A stretch of 64,000 nucleotides of DNA from Humulus lupulus (taxonomy: Eukaryota; Streptophyta; Magnoliopsida; Rosales; Cannabaceae), in the NCBI RefSeq assembly GCF_963169125.1, contig NC_084793.1:216220652-216284651 (forward strand). The letters run 5' to 3'. Numbering within the stretch: the stretch's first letter is position 1; every line of letters begins with the position of its first letter. Positions 1 to 11,574 of this stretch are shown one piece after another. Under the pieces are notes generated by a model. The model made no database searches, had not been told where the DNA came from, and saw only the letters and a program-made list of their open reading frames with translations. A program made the translations under genes and the position numbers.

Positions 1-1
1 T

Positions 2-162
2 GGGGTACCAAGGAAAATAGTATCAAACAATGGGACCCAGTTCGAAAGAGATCTGTTCACCCACTTCTGTGAAAAGAATGGGATAATCAAAAGTTTTTCT
101 TGTGTGGCCCACCCACAGGAAAACGGCCAGGTCAAAGCTATAAATAAAACTCTGAAGAGTTC
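2..162 (+). pseudogene. TatA integrase core, left fragment
   Basis: This is the end of the Ty3/gypsy integrase catalytic core, which joins retroelement cDNA to host DNA. Frame 2 reads V-S-N-N-G-T-Q-F, then K-S-F-S-C-V-A-H-P-Q, N-G-Q-V-K-A-I-N-K-T-L-K. In the better-preserved copies here the first motif is S-D-N-G-T-Q-F, so the catalytic aspartate has become asparagine. The glutamate of NGQVEA has become lysine. Two of the three DDE acidic residues are therefore lost and this copy cannot be active. The reading frame stops at 162, where TatB is inserted, and continues in frame at 39092 after one copy of the 5-bp duplication is skipped. The element starts outside the window. Confidence 0.85.
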
Positions 163-798
163 TGTTCACCCTCAAATTTGTCAACGACACGGAGTCAGAT
201 AAACCGTATAAAATAACATGAAAATGAGAAGAAATCCAGACGAAAAGATAAACGACACAAAAAATTTATAGTGGTTCGGCCCCACTAGAATGGTAATAAC
301 CTACGTCCACTTAGTGTTCTTATTGATGTAGTATTCCAATAACAGTGTTCAATGAACTAGGGTTCACGAGTTTCACTAAATCTCAGATAAATACAATTGT
401 GATAGATAACAACACTCTTTTTCTCTCTTGGAATCTCTCAGCTTAAGCGTTCTCAAGCCAAATGTTCGAAAGTCAAAAGCCCCCTCTCTTGAGCCCTTTG
501 ATTCTTATTTATAGACTCAAGGAATTCTACATGGGGCAATGGGCCTTAATTACACTTAATACATGCGTATCTAAATAATAATGAAAATTACCATTAATAC
601 GTAATTACAAGATTGCCTATTTGAAGGAAATAACAGAGTATATGCGACCAAGCTAGTCGCCCATAATTATGATACTTGATAAGCAAATGATCTCATGGTC
701 GATTGTCGAGCAGGATATGCTCACTTAAAACTACCACGTGCATCCCACATGTAGATCAATCCTGCCACGTCATCAGGTAGTCCATTTTAGGGTAAACA
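163..798 (-). repeat. TatB 3' LTR (left copy)
   Basis: It begins TGTTCACC and ends GGTAAACA, and it aligns over its whole length with 38457-39091. On the minus strand a TATA box (TATAAATAA, near 504-514) marks the promoter, which agrees with the element's orientation. The target duplication agttc lies immediately left. Confidence 0.92.
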
Positions 799-811
799 TT
801 TGCCGCCCAAG
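799..811 (-). promoter_or_regulatory. TatB polypurine tract
   Basis: On the minus strand this reads cttgggcggcaaa directly before the 3' LTR. It is purine-rich apart from a few substitutions and is the expected plus-strand DNA primer site. Confidence 0.6.
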
Positions 812-1020
812 TTTATTTACTGTGACCAGCATAAAGTAAACTTAAACGATCGACCTTCCGCATGACATGTTAGACCTATCAGAGTCGTCAATGCCTTTTC
901 GAAAAGGGTAACCAATCATGTCATTGCAGTTTCCCAAAAAGAAATTTGACGGTTAACACATTTTTCCACGCTTCGAAAAATCATCCTCCATCATTACCTT
1001 ATTAACCGTGCCTCGATCAA

Positions 1021-1028
1021 TATAAATA
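1021..1028 (+). promoter_or_regulatory. TATA box of the TatB antisense gene
   Basis: TATAAATA lies on the plus strand about 220 bases inside the element from the LTR, upstream of the antisense gene and pointing towards it. A strong splice donor (CAA|GTAAGT, GT at 1194) and an acceptor (TTCGCAG, AG at 1674-1675) follow, suggesting a 5' leader intron of about 480 bases. TatE and TatG have TATA boxes in the equivalent place. Confidence 0.55.
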
Positions 1029-1831
1029 ATCCTTCAATTTCACTTTTTACTTTTTACTTTCCCTTTTTTCCTCAAGAACACTGAAGAATGAAGCACGAAG
1101 AACCCAAAAAACTCAAACGACTTCGGTGACCCGTGGAGTATCCGTCCAACAGCTCAAATCAACGCTCGTAAATTTGCATCAATTTTTATCCAAGTAAGTT
1201 TCTTAAACTTCTTTGTCTCTGAGATGCCATGCAATAGTTATCCCTTGAGTTTTCTGATTTGTTGGTATCTGAGTTTTTTGACTATTCTTGAAAAAATGAT
1301 TTGGGGTAATCGGGCTTGTAGGTATTAATATGATAGGATAAGGAAAAAAACACTAAATGAGGCTTAGGAACTGGCTTGGGAATCTGGATTACTGATTTAG
1401 GGTGCAAAATCGAAGTAAAAATTTGATTTTTATGCACTAAAAAGAAATTGGGTTTTTCCCGCCTTTTCTCATAGTCGAAAAGTTTTCCTCGAAAAACTTT
1501 TCACTTCTGCTTTTTAATCCGCTTTCCAAACTTTTCGCATGCTATTTAGTGTTTACGTTAGAATGCTGCTGGTCGTATAAAAGCTTAACTTTTATACACG
1601 AGCAACGTTATCCCAACATATCTACTCCTTTTTCCTATTGGTCGTAGATTCTCATCTCCCCATCTCTGTTCGCAGATTTTCATGCACGGCCCATGGGGAG
1701 GTGAGAGTCCGATTGACGATGACTTGCTCGCACTATTGGTCGAAGATCAAGAATAGCCGTCGTTGCAATTCTCAGAAATTCCTTTTTCTCAACACAACCC
1801 CACAGACAGACCTCTGACCAGCCCAACAAAT

Positions 1832-4276
1832 ATGGGTCGCATAAAGTCCATTGCTCAAAGAAAAAAGAAAACAACCCAACCTTTTGCTAATCAACGTGCC
1901 CCTCGTGTTGAAACTCTTCTAACCAACCCTCAACCTGTAAATACTTAACCACCAGAATTGCAAACCAAAGCCCAACCTCACGACGTCCTTAGGCCAGAGG
2001 TCGAATGGTATGTAGCACCTCCTAGCATCATTATAGCTAGGATGGTAGGCAATTATCTCAAGAAGTACGGCCTTCCTGGGATAACCCTCATCAAGCCTTC
2101 ACCTGACCAGCAGGCAAACTTGCCTAGGGGCGCCTTCAGCGCCTGGTCGAAGTATCACATCGAGGCACTGGCAACCTTGCCTCTGCATCCATTCTTCCAA
2201 GGGGTGGCCAATTATTTCGAGGTCGCCCCTTTCCAAATCACCCCCCTTGGATACAGGGTACTTTCTTCCCTTTATCTCCTCTACAACCACAAGAAGTGGC
2301 CCGTACTTACGCCACATGAGATCAACTATTTTTTTTATCTTAAGTCTAACCCCAACCACAACAACACGGGGTTCTTCCATTTCTACCATCAAGAATCTGC
2401 TCACACCTTCCTGAGTGACACTACCCACAAGTCCAATGTGGGGAAGTACTTCCAAGAGTACTTCCTAATACAAAACCTGGTCACCAACAACCTGGCCTTC
2501 ACTGAAGGAGGTAAATCATTTACTTACTGGTCGTTTGGTTTCTTTTAGCTTTCTATACATTCTTTAGAACTTCGGTGTCGTTCAGGTCCATGGCATCGAC
2601 CAGACCCCACTCCAAAAATGGAGATAAGGGCAACAGCCCTGGCCAGCATGATAGACATTGAAAAGAGTGTCAAAGAGCTGGTCACGGAGAACAACCTAAG
2701 GCTGGTCGGCCTTCTCGCACCTCACCAGGATGTGAGGGAATCGACAGCAGGAAGTGCTACTGGGGGAGAAGTTCCCGAGCAACACTGGATGTGTCACAAC
2801 CCCCAAGGAGGAGGGCTACAGGAGTGACCATCAGGGAACCTTCCAACACTCTGTGAGCAGCTGCTGTCTCTGCCCAGCATGGGAAAGGCAAGCAGAAACT
2901 TTCTGCACACCCCGAGCCCATACTTGAGTCCTCGGATGAGAACAGTACTGACTTCTCACTCTTACACAGTTTGTCCATTCCCTATCATTTATTTGATGGG
3001 GATGGCAACTTTAAATACGTGACTAGTTTAAATTAAGACTTCTTCAAGGCAGAGAGTGAGTGTAGAAGTAGTACAATAGATAATGTAATGACCAGTAGTT
3101 GTAGCTCGGGTATTTTACTTATAATTTATTTTCCCTCCATTTCCTTGTCTTTTTTTGCATGACAACTTGCCCTGACTAATTGTATGTTTCTCTTCTGTAG
3201 ACATGCCTATCGAGGATGCGTTCGATTTGTACACCCATCCCACTACTACAACTCCTGTGAACAGGAAAAAATTGAACCAGGGCCAGCCCTGAGAAGGCTG
3301 CAGTGACCCTTCCACAAAAAGGGCTCGGACGGAGGACCCTCTTGCACTAACTCCCTCAAAAGAGATGACTCCTCCTCCAAGTCCTATCGACCAGAATCCT
3401 TTAGCTCTCGCTGACCAAAATCCTCCAGCCCCCATCGACCCAAGTCCTCCTACTCAGCCAGATAAAACTCTGGTTGAGGCTATGTTAAACTCTGCCTGCA
3501 CTTCGGCTAGCGACAGGCTGAAGAAACTGTCCAAACACCGGCGCAGTTTGGAATCCTTCAGTTGCGCTCCCACCATGTCGGTCGACCAAATCTTTAGTCA
3601 CGCGCTAAACGAACGACTCACTGTAAGTCCCCGCTTTCACTATGGTTTGATTGTTTATCTCTTTGATTAATACTAACAGATTTTTTTTCTCTAATCGCAG
3701 GGGATTCTGACCATGAGTACCGGTTGGCGCAGCTTAGAGAAGATGGTCACCAAGTATGCTAAAGAGATCAAGGTGATCGAGGAAAGGCTCGCCAAGCAGG
3801 ACAAGGTGGTCGAGGCCAAGTATGTTGAGGAGTTGTGAGCAGTTGAGGTTAAAATCGCCAAGCTCGAGGAGGAACTGAAGAAGAAGGAGGAGTCAGTTAC
3901 CAGAATCACTGCCTCCAAGGAGAAATATAAGGAGGCCTCACTGACAAACTATCGAGAAGCCAACAAACTTCAAACGGACTTAGAGATCAGCCGTAAAGAG
4001 ACTGTTGACCTCGAGGAGACCAACGCCCGCAACCTAGAGAAGTATAAGGGAGCGGCGTTCCAATGCTTCTATATGTTCTGGAAAAGCAACCCCAAGGCAG
4101 ACTTTACCTATCTACCAGACCATATAAGGCAGGCTGAGTTGGCGAAGTGTATTGCTCTCCTAGAAGAGGAGGAGAAGGCTCAAGGATCCCCTGAGATATC
4201 TTTGACAACAGGCATTAAGGGCATCAATGAAGATGTTGGGGCCACAGTCAACCAGCAGCCACAACAGCCTCAGTAG
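1832..4276 (+). pseudogene. TatB antisense gene (four-exon model, broken)
   Basis: This is the accessory gene that Tat elements carry between pol and the 3' LTR, on the opposite strand; its function is unknown. Exon 1 (to 2510) encodes a globular domain with P-L-H-P-F-F, N-Y-F-x-V-A-P-F-Q and L-Y-L-L-Y, resembling the plant 'putative gypsy type transposon' family. Intron 2511-2585 (75 bases) is phase 1. Exon 2 starts at 2586 and decays after about 2827. Exon 3 is 3201-3622, proline-rich. Intron 3623-3700 is phase 0. Exon 4 (3701-4276) is a charged coiled coil ending with W-K-S-N-P-K-A-D-F and a glutamine-rich tail. Exons 2, 3 and 4 share one frame. In-frame stops lie at 1946-1948, 2825-2827, 3290-3292 and 3836-3838. 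The donor of exon 2 could not be placed. An upstream start at 1763 is possible. Confidence 0.75.
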
Positions 4277-4932
4277 GATCCCTCTGCTGCTTCATAACTT
4301 AGGAGAAGCTTTATTTTAATTTGTAACTTAGGACACACGAACTACAGTTTGTGATGTCAAGACAATTTTTTGTTGCACGGGCAGCTTTTCCTTTTAATTA
4401 ATATTTACATCCGAGCAGAAACTGCTCGCGGTGTAAAGGATTTTACTTTTGATATTATAATATTTGCACTTTATTATAACATCTGTTCACATGACCGAAC
4501 TTAGTATAGCACTTTGTTTTGATTTAACAATGTTTAAACAAAATTTTGAGAAATACTCTAAGTACCATAGCATGTTTTCCCTTATTTTGCTCGTGTGTTT
4601 ACATATACTTGTTGATACGCTTTGCTTACTTAGTACCTTACATGCCCCCCAAGTGATTGAGGAGCTTAAGGTCCTCGGTCACTTGCCTAGACCAAGACCT
4701 GTTTGAACATTACTGCACGTAATAAATACTTATAAAAATTATAATATAGCAAGAATAACTAGTTGCGCACAGTTCATTTTATTTCTCGTAATAAATGGAC
4801 AATTGTGTCTGTACGAGTGATCAAAAATTTGATCTTACACTTATAAGCGATTAGTCATATGGCTGACTAACCCTTGTTCATAAACTTGTAAAAAGTGAAA
4901 TTAATACAAGTCAATTCTTTAAAAAGAATTGT
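4277..4932. other. TatB convergent spacer between antisense gene and integrase
   Basis: This AT-rich stretch of about 650 bases lies between the 3' ends of two convergent genes. It presumably holds the 3' untranslated ends of both transcripts. I see no gene, tandem repeat or clear terminator. Confidence 0.6.
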
Positions 4933-6222
4933 TCATTGATAATACTTGCACAGGTGTTCTCCATTCCAATAGCGAGGAATGAGATCTCCATTTAAGCGAG
5001 CAAGTTTATAGGTGCCTAGTTGAAGGACTTCTTCGATTTGGTATGGCCCTTCCCAGTTAGGTCCAAGCAGTCCAGTAGCTTGATCGCGGGTGTTGAGGAA
5101 AACTCTTCTAAGTACTCTCCCACATTAAATTTTCTTTCTCATACTTTAGAGTTGAAATACCGAGTGACCTTTTGCTGGTAAGCTGCTACTCGGAGTTGAG
5201 CTTGCTCGCGCCTTTCACCGACCAAATCCAGAGATTCTATCAATAATTGACTATTAACATCTTGATCGTACGCCAACCTTCGATGCAATGGCGGATCTAA
5301 TTCAACAGGCAACATAGCTTCATACCCATATGCCAAGGAAAATGGAGTATGGCCTGTTGCTGTTCGGTGGGATGTTCTATACGACCAAAGGACTTCAGGT
5401 AACTATTCTAGCCATGCCCCCTTTGCTTCTTCAAGCCTTTCTTCAGTGTATCCTTCAGTGTCTTGTTGATAGCTTCAACCTGACTGTTTGATTGTGGATG
5501 AGCTACTGAAGAAAAACTCTTGATAATCCCATGCCTTTCACAAAAATCGGTGAACAGATCACTATCGAACTGTGTGCCATTGTCTGAGATAATTTTTCTT
5601 GGCAACCCATAGCGACACACAATGTTCTTGAACACAAAATCCAAAACATTCTTGGGCGTTATCATTGCAAGTGGCTCAACTTCGGCCCACTTCGTGAAGT
5701 AATCAACAGCAACCACGGCATACTTGACGTTGCCTTTTCCTGTGGGCAAATACCCAATCAAGTTTATCCCCCATACAGCGAATGGCCACGGGCTTTACAT
5801 CTGTTTTAGCTCGTTAGGGGCTGCTCGCGGTATCTTGGAGAATCTTTGTTACTTGTCACACTTTCGAACAAAATCCACAGAGTCTTCATTCATCATTGGC
5901 CAGAAGTATCCTTGCCTTAGGATCTTTTTCGATAATTCTTCCCCCCAGCATGATCCCCGCAAAAACCTTCATGGACTTCTCGCATTAATTCTTTGGCCTT
6001 TTCCTTTGTAACACACCTTAAGAGTGGCATGGAGTACCCATTTCTGTATAAAACTCCGTCGTCCAGAATGAACCAAGCCGATTGCCTCTGGAGGGGTCTT
6101 GCTTTGTTTCTCTCCATCGGCAGTACTCCATGCTTCAAGTACTCGATGAAGGGCTCCATCCACGTGTCTGTTGCTTGGATTACCAGGGATGACTCTTCTG
6201 CTTGGATGCTCAATGCGGACAA
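4933..6222 (-). pseudogene. TatB integrase
   Basis: Minus-strand integrase in several frames. In order it shows the zinc-binding H-E-G-F-C-G-D-H segment near 5960, then a catalytic core with Y-L-P-T-G-K-G, V-D-Y-F-T-K-W-A-E, S-D-N-G-T-Q-F-D-S and N-S-Q-V-E-A-I-N-K-T-L (5408-5761). The C-terminal part contains R-R-E-Q-A-Q-L and R-Y-F-N-S-K-V (5139-5336), then G-P-N-W-E-G-P-Y-Q and a terminal K-Y-Y-Q followed by a stop at 4933. The three acidic core residues appear to be present, but frameshifts near 5400, 5140 and 5920 and internal stops break the protein. It is the last domain of the TatB pol. Confidence 0.85.
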
Positions 6223-6738
6223 TCATTCAACAGGCACTATATTTAAGGTGTCAACATCCTTTGCACTTGCTAACTTGGCCAAAGCATCAGCGTTTGAGTT
6301 CTGGTCGCGAGGTACTTGCTGGAGAGTATATTTTTCAAATTGTGCCAACAAATCCTTTGCTTTGTTTAAATAGGCAACCATCTTCAGACCCCTGGCTTGA
6401 TATTCTCTAGTAATTTGATTAACCACTAACTAGGAGTCACTATAGACTTCAAGTGACTTTATGTTCATATCCTTGGCTAATCTTAATCCTGTAAGCAAAG
6501 CTTCGTATTCGGCTTCGTTATTGGATGCTATGAAGTCGAATCTGATTGCGCAGTGGCATCGATGTCCTTCAGGCGTGACTAAAATCACACCTGCTCCAGC
6601 ATTGTGCTCATTGGAAGAGCCATCTATGAACAACTTCCAAGAGGGAATTTGGCTTTGAGGTTCAGGTTCTTCTATCGGCTCAATGTCCTGGAGCCTAGTA
6701 AGTTTTGCAAAAAAATCTGCTAGAGCTTGTCCCTTCAC
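6223..6738 (-). pseudogene. TatB second (archaeal-type) RNase H
   Basis: The segment has F-I-D-G-S-S-N, N-N-E-A-E-Y-E-A-L, L-E-V-Y-S-D-S and N-S-N-A-D-A-L-A-K-L. This is the RNase H fold with its D-E-D residues, of the kind that Tat elements carry in addition to the RNase H fused to RT. A stop interrupts it near 6427. Its upstream end A-V-K-G-Q-A-L-A-D-F is cut by solo LTR TekC; the other side of the break is at 9130. A further stop before the integrase lies at 6223. Confidence 0.82.
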
Positions 6739-6744
6739 TGCTGC

Positions 6745-9129
6745 TGTAACGCTCTACTACCTTAGAGTCGTTACTAAGTGAGTTTAAAATGGAAATTGTG
6801 CATCTAACTGACTCTACGAGGTTTCTAAAACCAAAAGTGTGATTTGATCAGAAGTTAAGGCTGTAGTCTTTGAAAATGCTTAGTTTCATTGAAAACATTA
6901 AGTGTCAAACATCCGGGATCCCAAAGATAAGGTTTACAAAATATTTACAACTCAAAAATAGATTTACACTTGGTTAACTATCAAAAGAATAGGTTAATAC
7001 AGCCATATTCAAAACGCCCCTAACCAACGCAGTCGGGCAGGCCGAACATGTACGCGCCGCCCCCACGCTCTCCATACTCATGGCCGGTTGACTGACTCTT
7101 TGCTTTTACCTGCCACACAGAGCACCCGTGAGCCGAAGCCCAGCAAGAAAACTCATACAGTATATAACATATGCATAGAATATAGCTGACATATAATCCA
7201 CTTATAAATAGGAAAACCATCAGACTGAACAAGCACGGCCATGCCGCCCCAGAGGCCTTACCAAAGCCTGGGGTCTCGATCCTTACCATAAGGATAACTC
7301 ATGTATCCATTGGGTCCCACCCTGGCTATAAGCACTCCATGTGCTAAGTGTTACTTCCGGCCCCAAGGCCGTTCTCGGCCTTCGCCGCTCTCGGCCTTAG
7401 CCGTTCATTTCATTATAATCACACATATAGTACATTTCAAAATAATCATTCAAACAAATAATAATTCATTTAAGGTTATACATTCGCACATAATACAATC
7501 TAGGGCCATGCCCTGCAATAACAATGTGGGCCCATGCCCTATTCTCTGGTGTTACGGTTTTCTTACCTTTCAATTCGATAGCTTTGATCACCTGACTCCT
7601 CGAGCACGATCCTACTCGAGCCCTAGCGCTCACCTAAACAAAATCCATAAGTCAAAGTCATTACCAAACCTCAAGTCCAAAACCTAGCCTCGGGACCAAT
7701 CCCAAGCCCCCGGGAAGTCCTAGATCCACAAAACAAGGTGGTGGAATCGAGCCCCGAACCCTAGGTCAAAATCCCTCAACAAAAGCCCAAAAACCCCTTT
7801 CTGTGAACAGTGCAGCGCTACAGCGCTCTTAAGAGGGTGCTATAGCGCTACAAGCAGAACCACACATCCTCAGAAACAGGGCCTAGCGCTACAACGCCCA
7901 AAGACTAGCGTTGTAGCGCTAGTTGCAGACAGGCAACACCCAAAATCATTTTCTGCGATTTCTTTCAACCATTTCAACCCCAAACTTGTCCAAATCTTTC
8001 CCAAACCCAAAAAAAAACTTATCAACACCTCACACTCATCCCAAGCATCCCAAGAACTCATAACCCAAGCTCAAGCAACCCAAAACTCAAGATCTACCAT
8101 AATGAACCCTAAACCCAAAAATTCAGTCAAACATCAAAGTTAAGGACTTAGAAATCATACCGTGGATGGAAATTCGACCTTGAGTTGAACCCTAGACCTC
8201 CTTAGCTTGCTCCTTCTCAACCTTGGCCTGATTTCCCCAAAAATCCCCATCTATTTAGCTTAAATACACAGCTCAAACCAAACAAACCCTAAAACTGAAA
8301 TTTCTAAAACTTACCTCAATGTTTGATGAGTTCTTGCTAATCCCTTGCCAATCTTCAAGTCTAGCTTAGGATCCTTGATGCTCAGCTTACCCTAGCTCAC
8401 CACTGAGCTTAACTCCAAGAAAAATGAAGGGAAATGGTGGGAGAACCACAAACCGCACCTTTGAAGAAAACCCACACTGTTTTTCTCTCTTTTCTTTTTC
8501 TTCCTTTTCCTTTCTTTTCTACAGCCTTATAACTCTTTTTCTACCAATTCCACTAAGTGTAAAGCTTCATTTAACTTATCTCTAAAAAGCCTAAAGACCA
8601 AAATGCCCTCCCTATTAATTCTAAACCTTTTTGTCCATGTAGGGTCATGTTAGTCATTTTACCCAATTCCCACTAATTCCTCGAGTGTCTCTAATAATTT
8701 CCCGCTTGCTACCCAATACCTGATTAATCACCAAATATATATATACTCCTCATCATCAAGATTAACCTCAATATATATTCCAAATTCCCATTTAAACTCC
8801 CCAGGCTTAACCCAAGCTGGGTATAAATTCCCGCTTTGACTTTTCCGCTAACCCGCTCATTCTAGGATCGTCTCGAGTCACAGATCACAGATATCAACAC
8901 AGTCATGCCCATAATGGCCAAATTACAATTATGCTCTTTCTAAGACAATCAGGTCTACATGCATACTAATACACATAGTCATGCATCTCAAATAGTCAAA
9001 TAGTCATATAACATGCATTAAATCATAATCATGCATTAACTCATTAAAGTCACACACAAAATCCCATTATGCCCTCCAGGCACACTAATCAAGGCCCTTA
9101 AGCCTTATTAGCGAATTTGGGTCGTTACA
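6745..9129 (-). mobile_element. TekC: solo LTR of a Tekay/Del-type chromovirus
   Basis: The sequence starts TGTAACGC and ends CGTTACA. It is flanked by perfect 5-bp duplications gctgc at 6740-6744 and 9130-9134, and removing it with one duplication makes the TatB RNase H continuous. It is 2385 bases long and has no gene. No internal region is present, so it is a solo LTR left by LTR-LTR recombination. Its first bases match TekH closely and its end matches TekI. On the minus strand the end reads TGTAACGACCCAAATTCGC, the usual start of this LTR family. Five AGCGCT palindromes cluster at 7800-7925, and CGGCC-rich microrepeats lie near 7355-7405. Confidence 0.9.
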
Positions 9130-9134
9130 GCTGC

Positions 9135-9895
9135 TCGTGGCAAGTAAGAAATATCAAACTGTCCAAGTTGAACTGTCCATTTCAAGAATCGACTAGCGAC
9201 TTCTTGTTTCTGCAGGACTTGTCGTAGTGGCTGGTCGGTGAGTACTGCGATGGGGTGAGCTTAGAAGTACAGTCGCAGCTTTCTGAAGGCTAAGATCAAG
9301 CAATAGGCTAATTTCTTAATGGGCGAATATCGCAGTTCTGCTCTTATTAGCCTTTTGCTTATATAATACACAGCTTTTTGTGCATGTTCCTCCTCTCTTA
9401 CCAGGACAACACTAGCATCATATTCTGTGACCGCCAAATAGATGAACAAAGTTTCCTTATCAACCAGCTTGGATAAAATCGGTGGCTGCGACATATGAGA
9501 TTTTAGAGCCTGGAAAACTTGCTTGCACTCTTCCGTCCACTCGAATTTTTTATTGCCCCTAAATAGATTAAAAAATGGAACGCACTTGTCCGTTGATTTG
9601 GAAATAAATCTACTTAAAGCGGCGATCCTCCCAGTTAAACTTTGAACATCTTTTATTTTTGTTGGTGACTTCATCTCAATCAGGGCCTTGATCTTTTCAG
9701 GATTAGCTTCAATGCCTCGTGAGTTCACTATAAATCCCAAAAATTTCCCTGATCCGACTCCGAATGAACTTTTAAGGGGATTCAGCTTCATCTGATATTT
9801 GTTTAAGATGTTGAAGCACTCTTGCAGGTCCCTGATGTGTTCTTCTGCCTTCTTCAACTTAACCAGCATGTCATCAACATATACCTCCACGTTTA
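9135..9895 (-). pseudogene. TatB reverse transcriptase (thumb) and RNase H
   Basis: Minus strand. It begins with E-V-Y-V-D-D-M-L-V-K (RT catalytic Y-V-D-D), then K-F-L-G-F-I-V-N-S-R-G-I-E-A-N-P, L-T-G-R-I-A-A-L-S-R-F-I, K-F-E-W-T-E-E-C-K and the RNase H start L-F-I-Y-L-A-V-T-E-Y-D-A-S. The main open part is 9261-9890. A stop after L-R-L-Y-F and a run to L-P-R-A-A at 9135 complete it up to TekC. Its first 86 bases duplicate sequence also found at the other side of CopX (15056-15141) with nine differences. Confidence 0.85.
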
Positions 9896-11037
9896 TGTTA
9901 GGAAAAATAGTTTTGCCTCAATGGAAATGGTAAGAAAATACAACTCTAGACAAAATATTACAAATAAATATTGATTGATTAAATAAAGTTACAACTCTAT
10001 GACTGAAAGTACAAATAAATAAAAGAAGAAATAGAAGAAGAGAATAGAGAAATACAACTCTAAGCAAAAGAATACAAATAAAGTAAAGTGTTTGATACAA
10101 AAGGAAAATGGATTACAACTCTAAACAAAGATACAAGTAAATATAACAAGAATGATGAGAAGAAAAGCAATAGAAGAAAAATAAGAACAAGAACAAAATA
10201 ATAAGAAACTCTCACTCACACAACCAAAGTGAAGAGTGTTGGGATCACCAACTTGAACAAGGTTTGAAATCTTTGTCCAAAAGCTTATTTCCCCCTAACT
10301 CAAGCACTAAGGGATCTCTCACAGATTTTTGGAAATGCTTTATGGAATAATCAAGCCTCAAGGTGTTTCTAGCCAAGTGCTCTAATGGATAGAAATGTTG
10401 TATCTTACAAGTGAGCATTAGGCTCCTATTTATAGAGTTTTGAGACACCCTTTGAATTTCAAATTCCACCAACCCCCATGGCTGTTACCAATGATTAATT
10501 GGATGTTTATAGAATTAAAATAGAGAATTTGGGAGTTATTTGGCTGTTGGAAATGTTCAAAATTGGATAAAACTGAAAGTTGGAAGATGTTGTCAGCCAC
10601 TTGGGTCGCGGCCCTCAGAGTGTTTCTGCCACTTGGGCCACGGCCTGACAAACAAGCGCTGCGGCCCTAGACATTTTCCAGCAACCAATTTTTCAATTTT
10701 TTCAAAACATTCCAAATTTATTCCCACTTGATTTTGTAACTTCCATACACAATATGGGAGTTAAAATCACATCTCTATCAGTCATTTCTCATATGGCTTT
10801 AAGAAATTCATCTCAATATTGTGTAACAACAAATCTACACAATAATTTGTGATATTTGGAAGTTACAAATTTGTAACACCAAATATGTTACATATTTGGA
10901 TATATCTCATATATCTAAATATTGTAACTCTCTATTATATGTTACAATATGTGACACTCTTTGTCACATTTATTTAATCCAAAACATTATATTATAATAT
11001 AATATAATATTACATTATATTATAAAATAATATAACA
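9896..11037 (-). repeat. CopX 3' LTR
   Basis: On the minus strand it starts TGTTATATTATTTT after the polypurine tract and ends TTCCTAACA. A minus-strand TATA box (CTATAAATAGG, plus coordinates 10425-10435) fits the promoter. The first 50 bases of U3 are almost pure A/T. The flanking 5 bases on the left are gttta (9891-9895). Confidence 0.8.
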
Positions 11038-11050
11038 TTCCCCCACTTGA
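11038..11050 (-). promoter_or_regulatory. CopX polypurine tract
   Basis: On the minus strand this reads tcaagtgggggaa immediately upstream of the LTR start, the expected second-strand primer site. Confidence 0.7.
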
Positions 11051-11574
11051 TTAAATAAGAACTCTCTCTTATAGGAGTCATTGCATTAGTGCATAAAGCA
11101 AAGTATTTTTCAACTTGAACTTTACTATAGTGTAATTATCACAAAATTTGTCGAAAATTTGGCTGGACTAGGCATTGAACCATCTTTTCATTATAACAAA
11201 TCGGTGATAACACACACACATTTGCGATGTTCACTTGAGACCTCTATGTCTCGCTTTGCACCGTTAATAGCCATGTGCACTTTCCATTCATGGACATTCT
11301 TGAGAATACTCCCAATTCTCATGAGAGGCGGCACCACCCCTAGGTCCATATAGGTAGAATTCTTATAGTAATTTGTTAATAAAAATACTTGTCTTCACAA
11401 GACTGAATTCTATTAAAAAAACCTTTCGGTTTTAACCCTCAACTTGGTAACTCACAAGTACTCAATATCTCAGATGGGACTTGTTTTGAATACAACTAAT
11501 ATTCACTTGATTGACTTGTTGTTACCTATTGAACCTAACACTAGTCAAATAACTAGTGTTAAGATAGGTTACCA
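11051..11574. other. CopX 3' untranslated region
   Basis: Between the RNase H stop and the polypurine tract. It has no credible coding sequence and holds no recognisable repeat. Confidence 0.6.

Noticed and set aside
163..798. Left TatB LTR read as the 5' LTR of a plus-strand element
   Set aside because: The primer site lies inside the right LTR and on the minus strand, the TATA box points left, and gag and pol are on the minus strand. The plus-strand frames at 1832-4276 are the antisense gene.
6961..8800. Short frames inside TekC (for example 7301-7687) as genes
   Set aside because: They lie within a solo LTR, are not conserved in TekH, and have no domain.
10985..11037. AT-palindromic run as an origin or matrix attachment site
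   Set aside because: It is the first part of the CopX LTR U3. Base composition alone does not support a special function.
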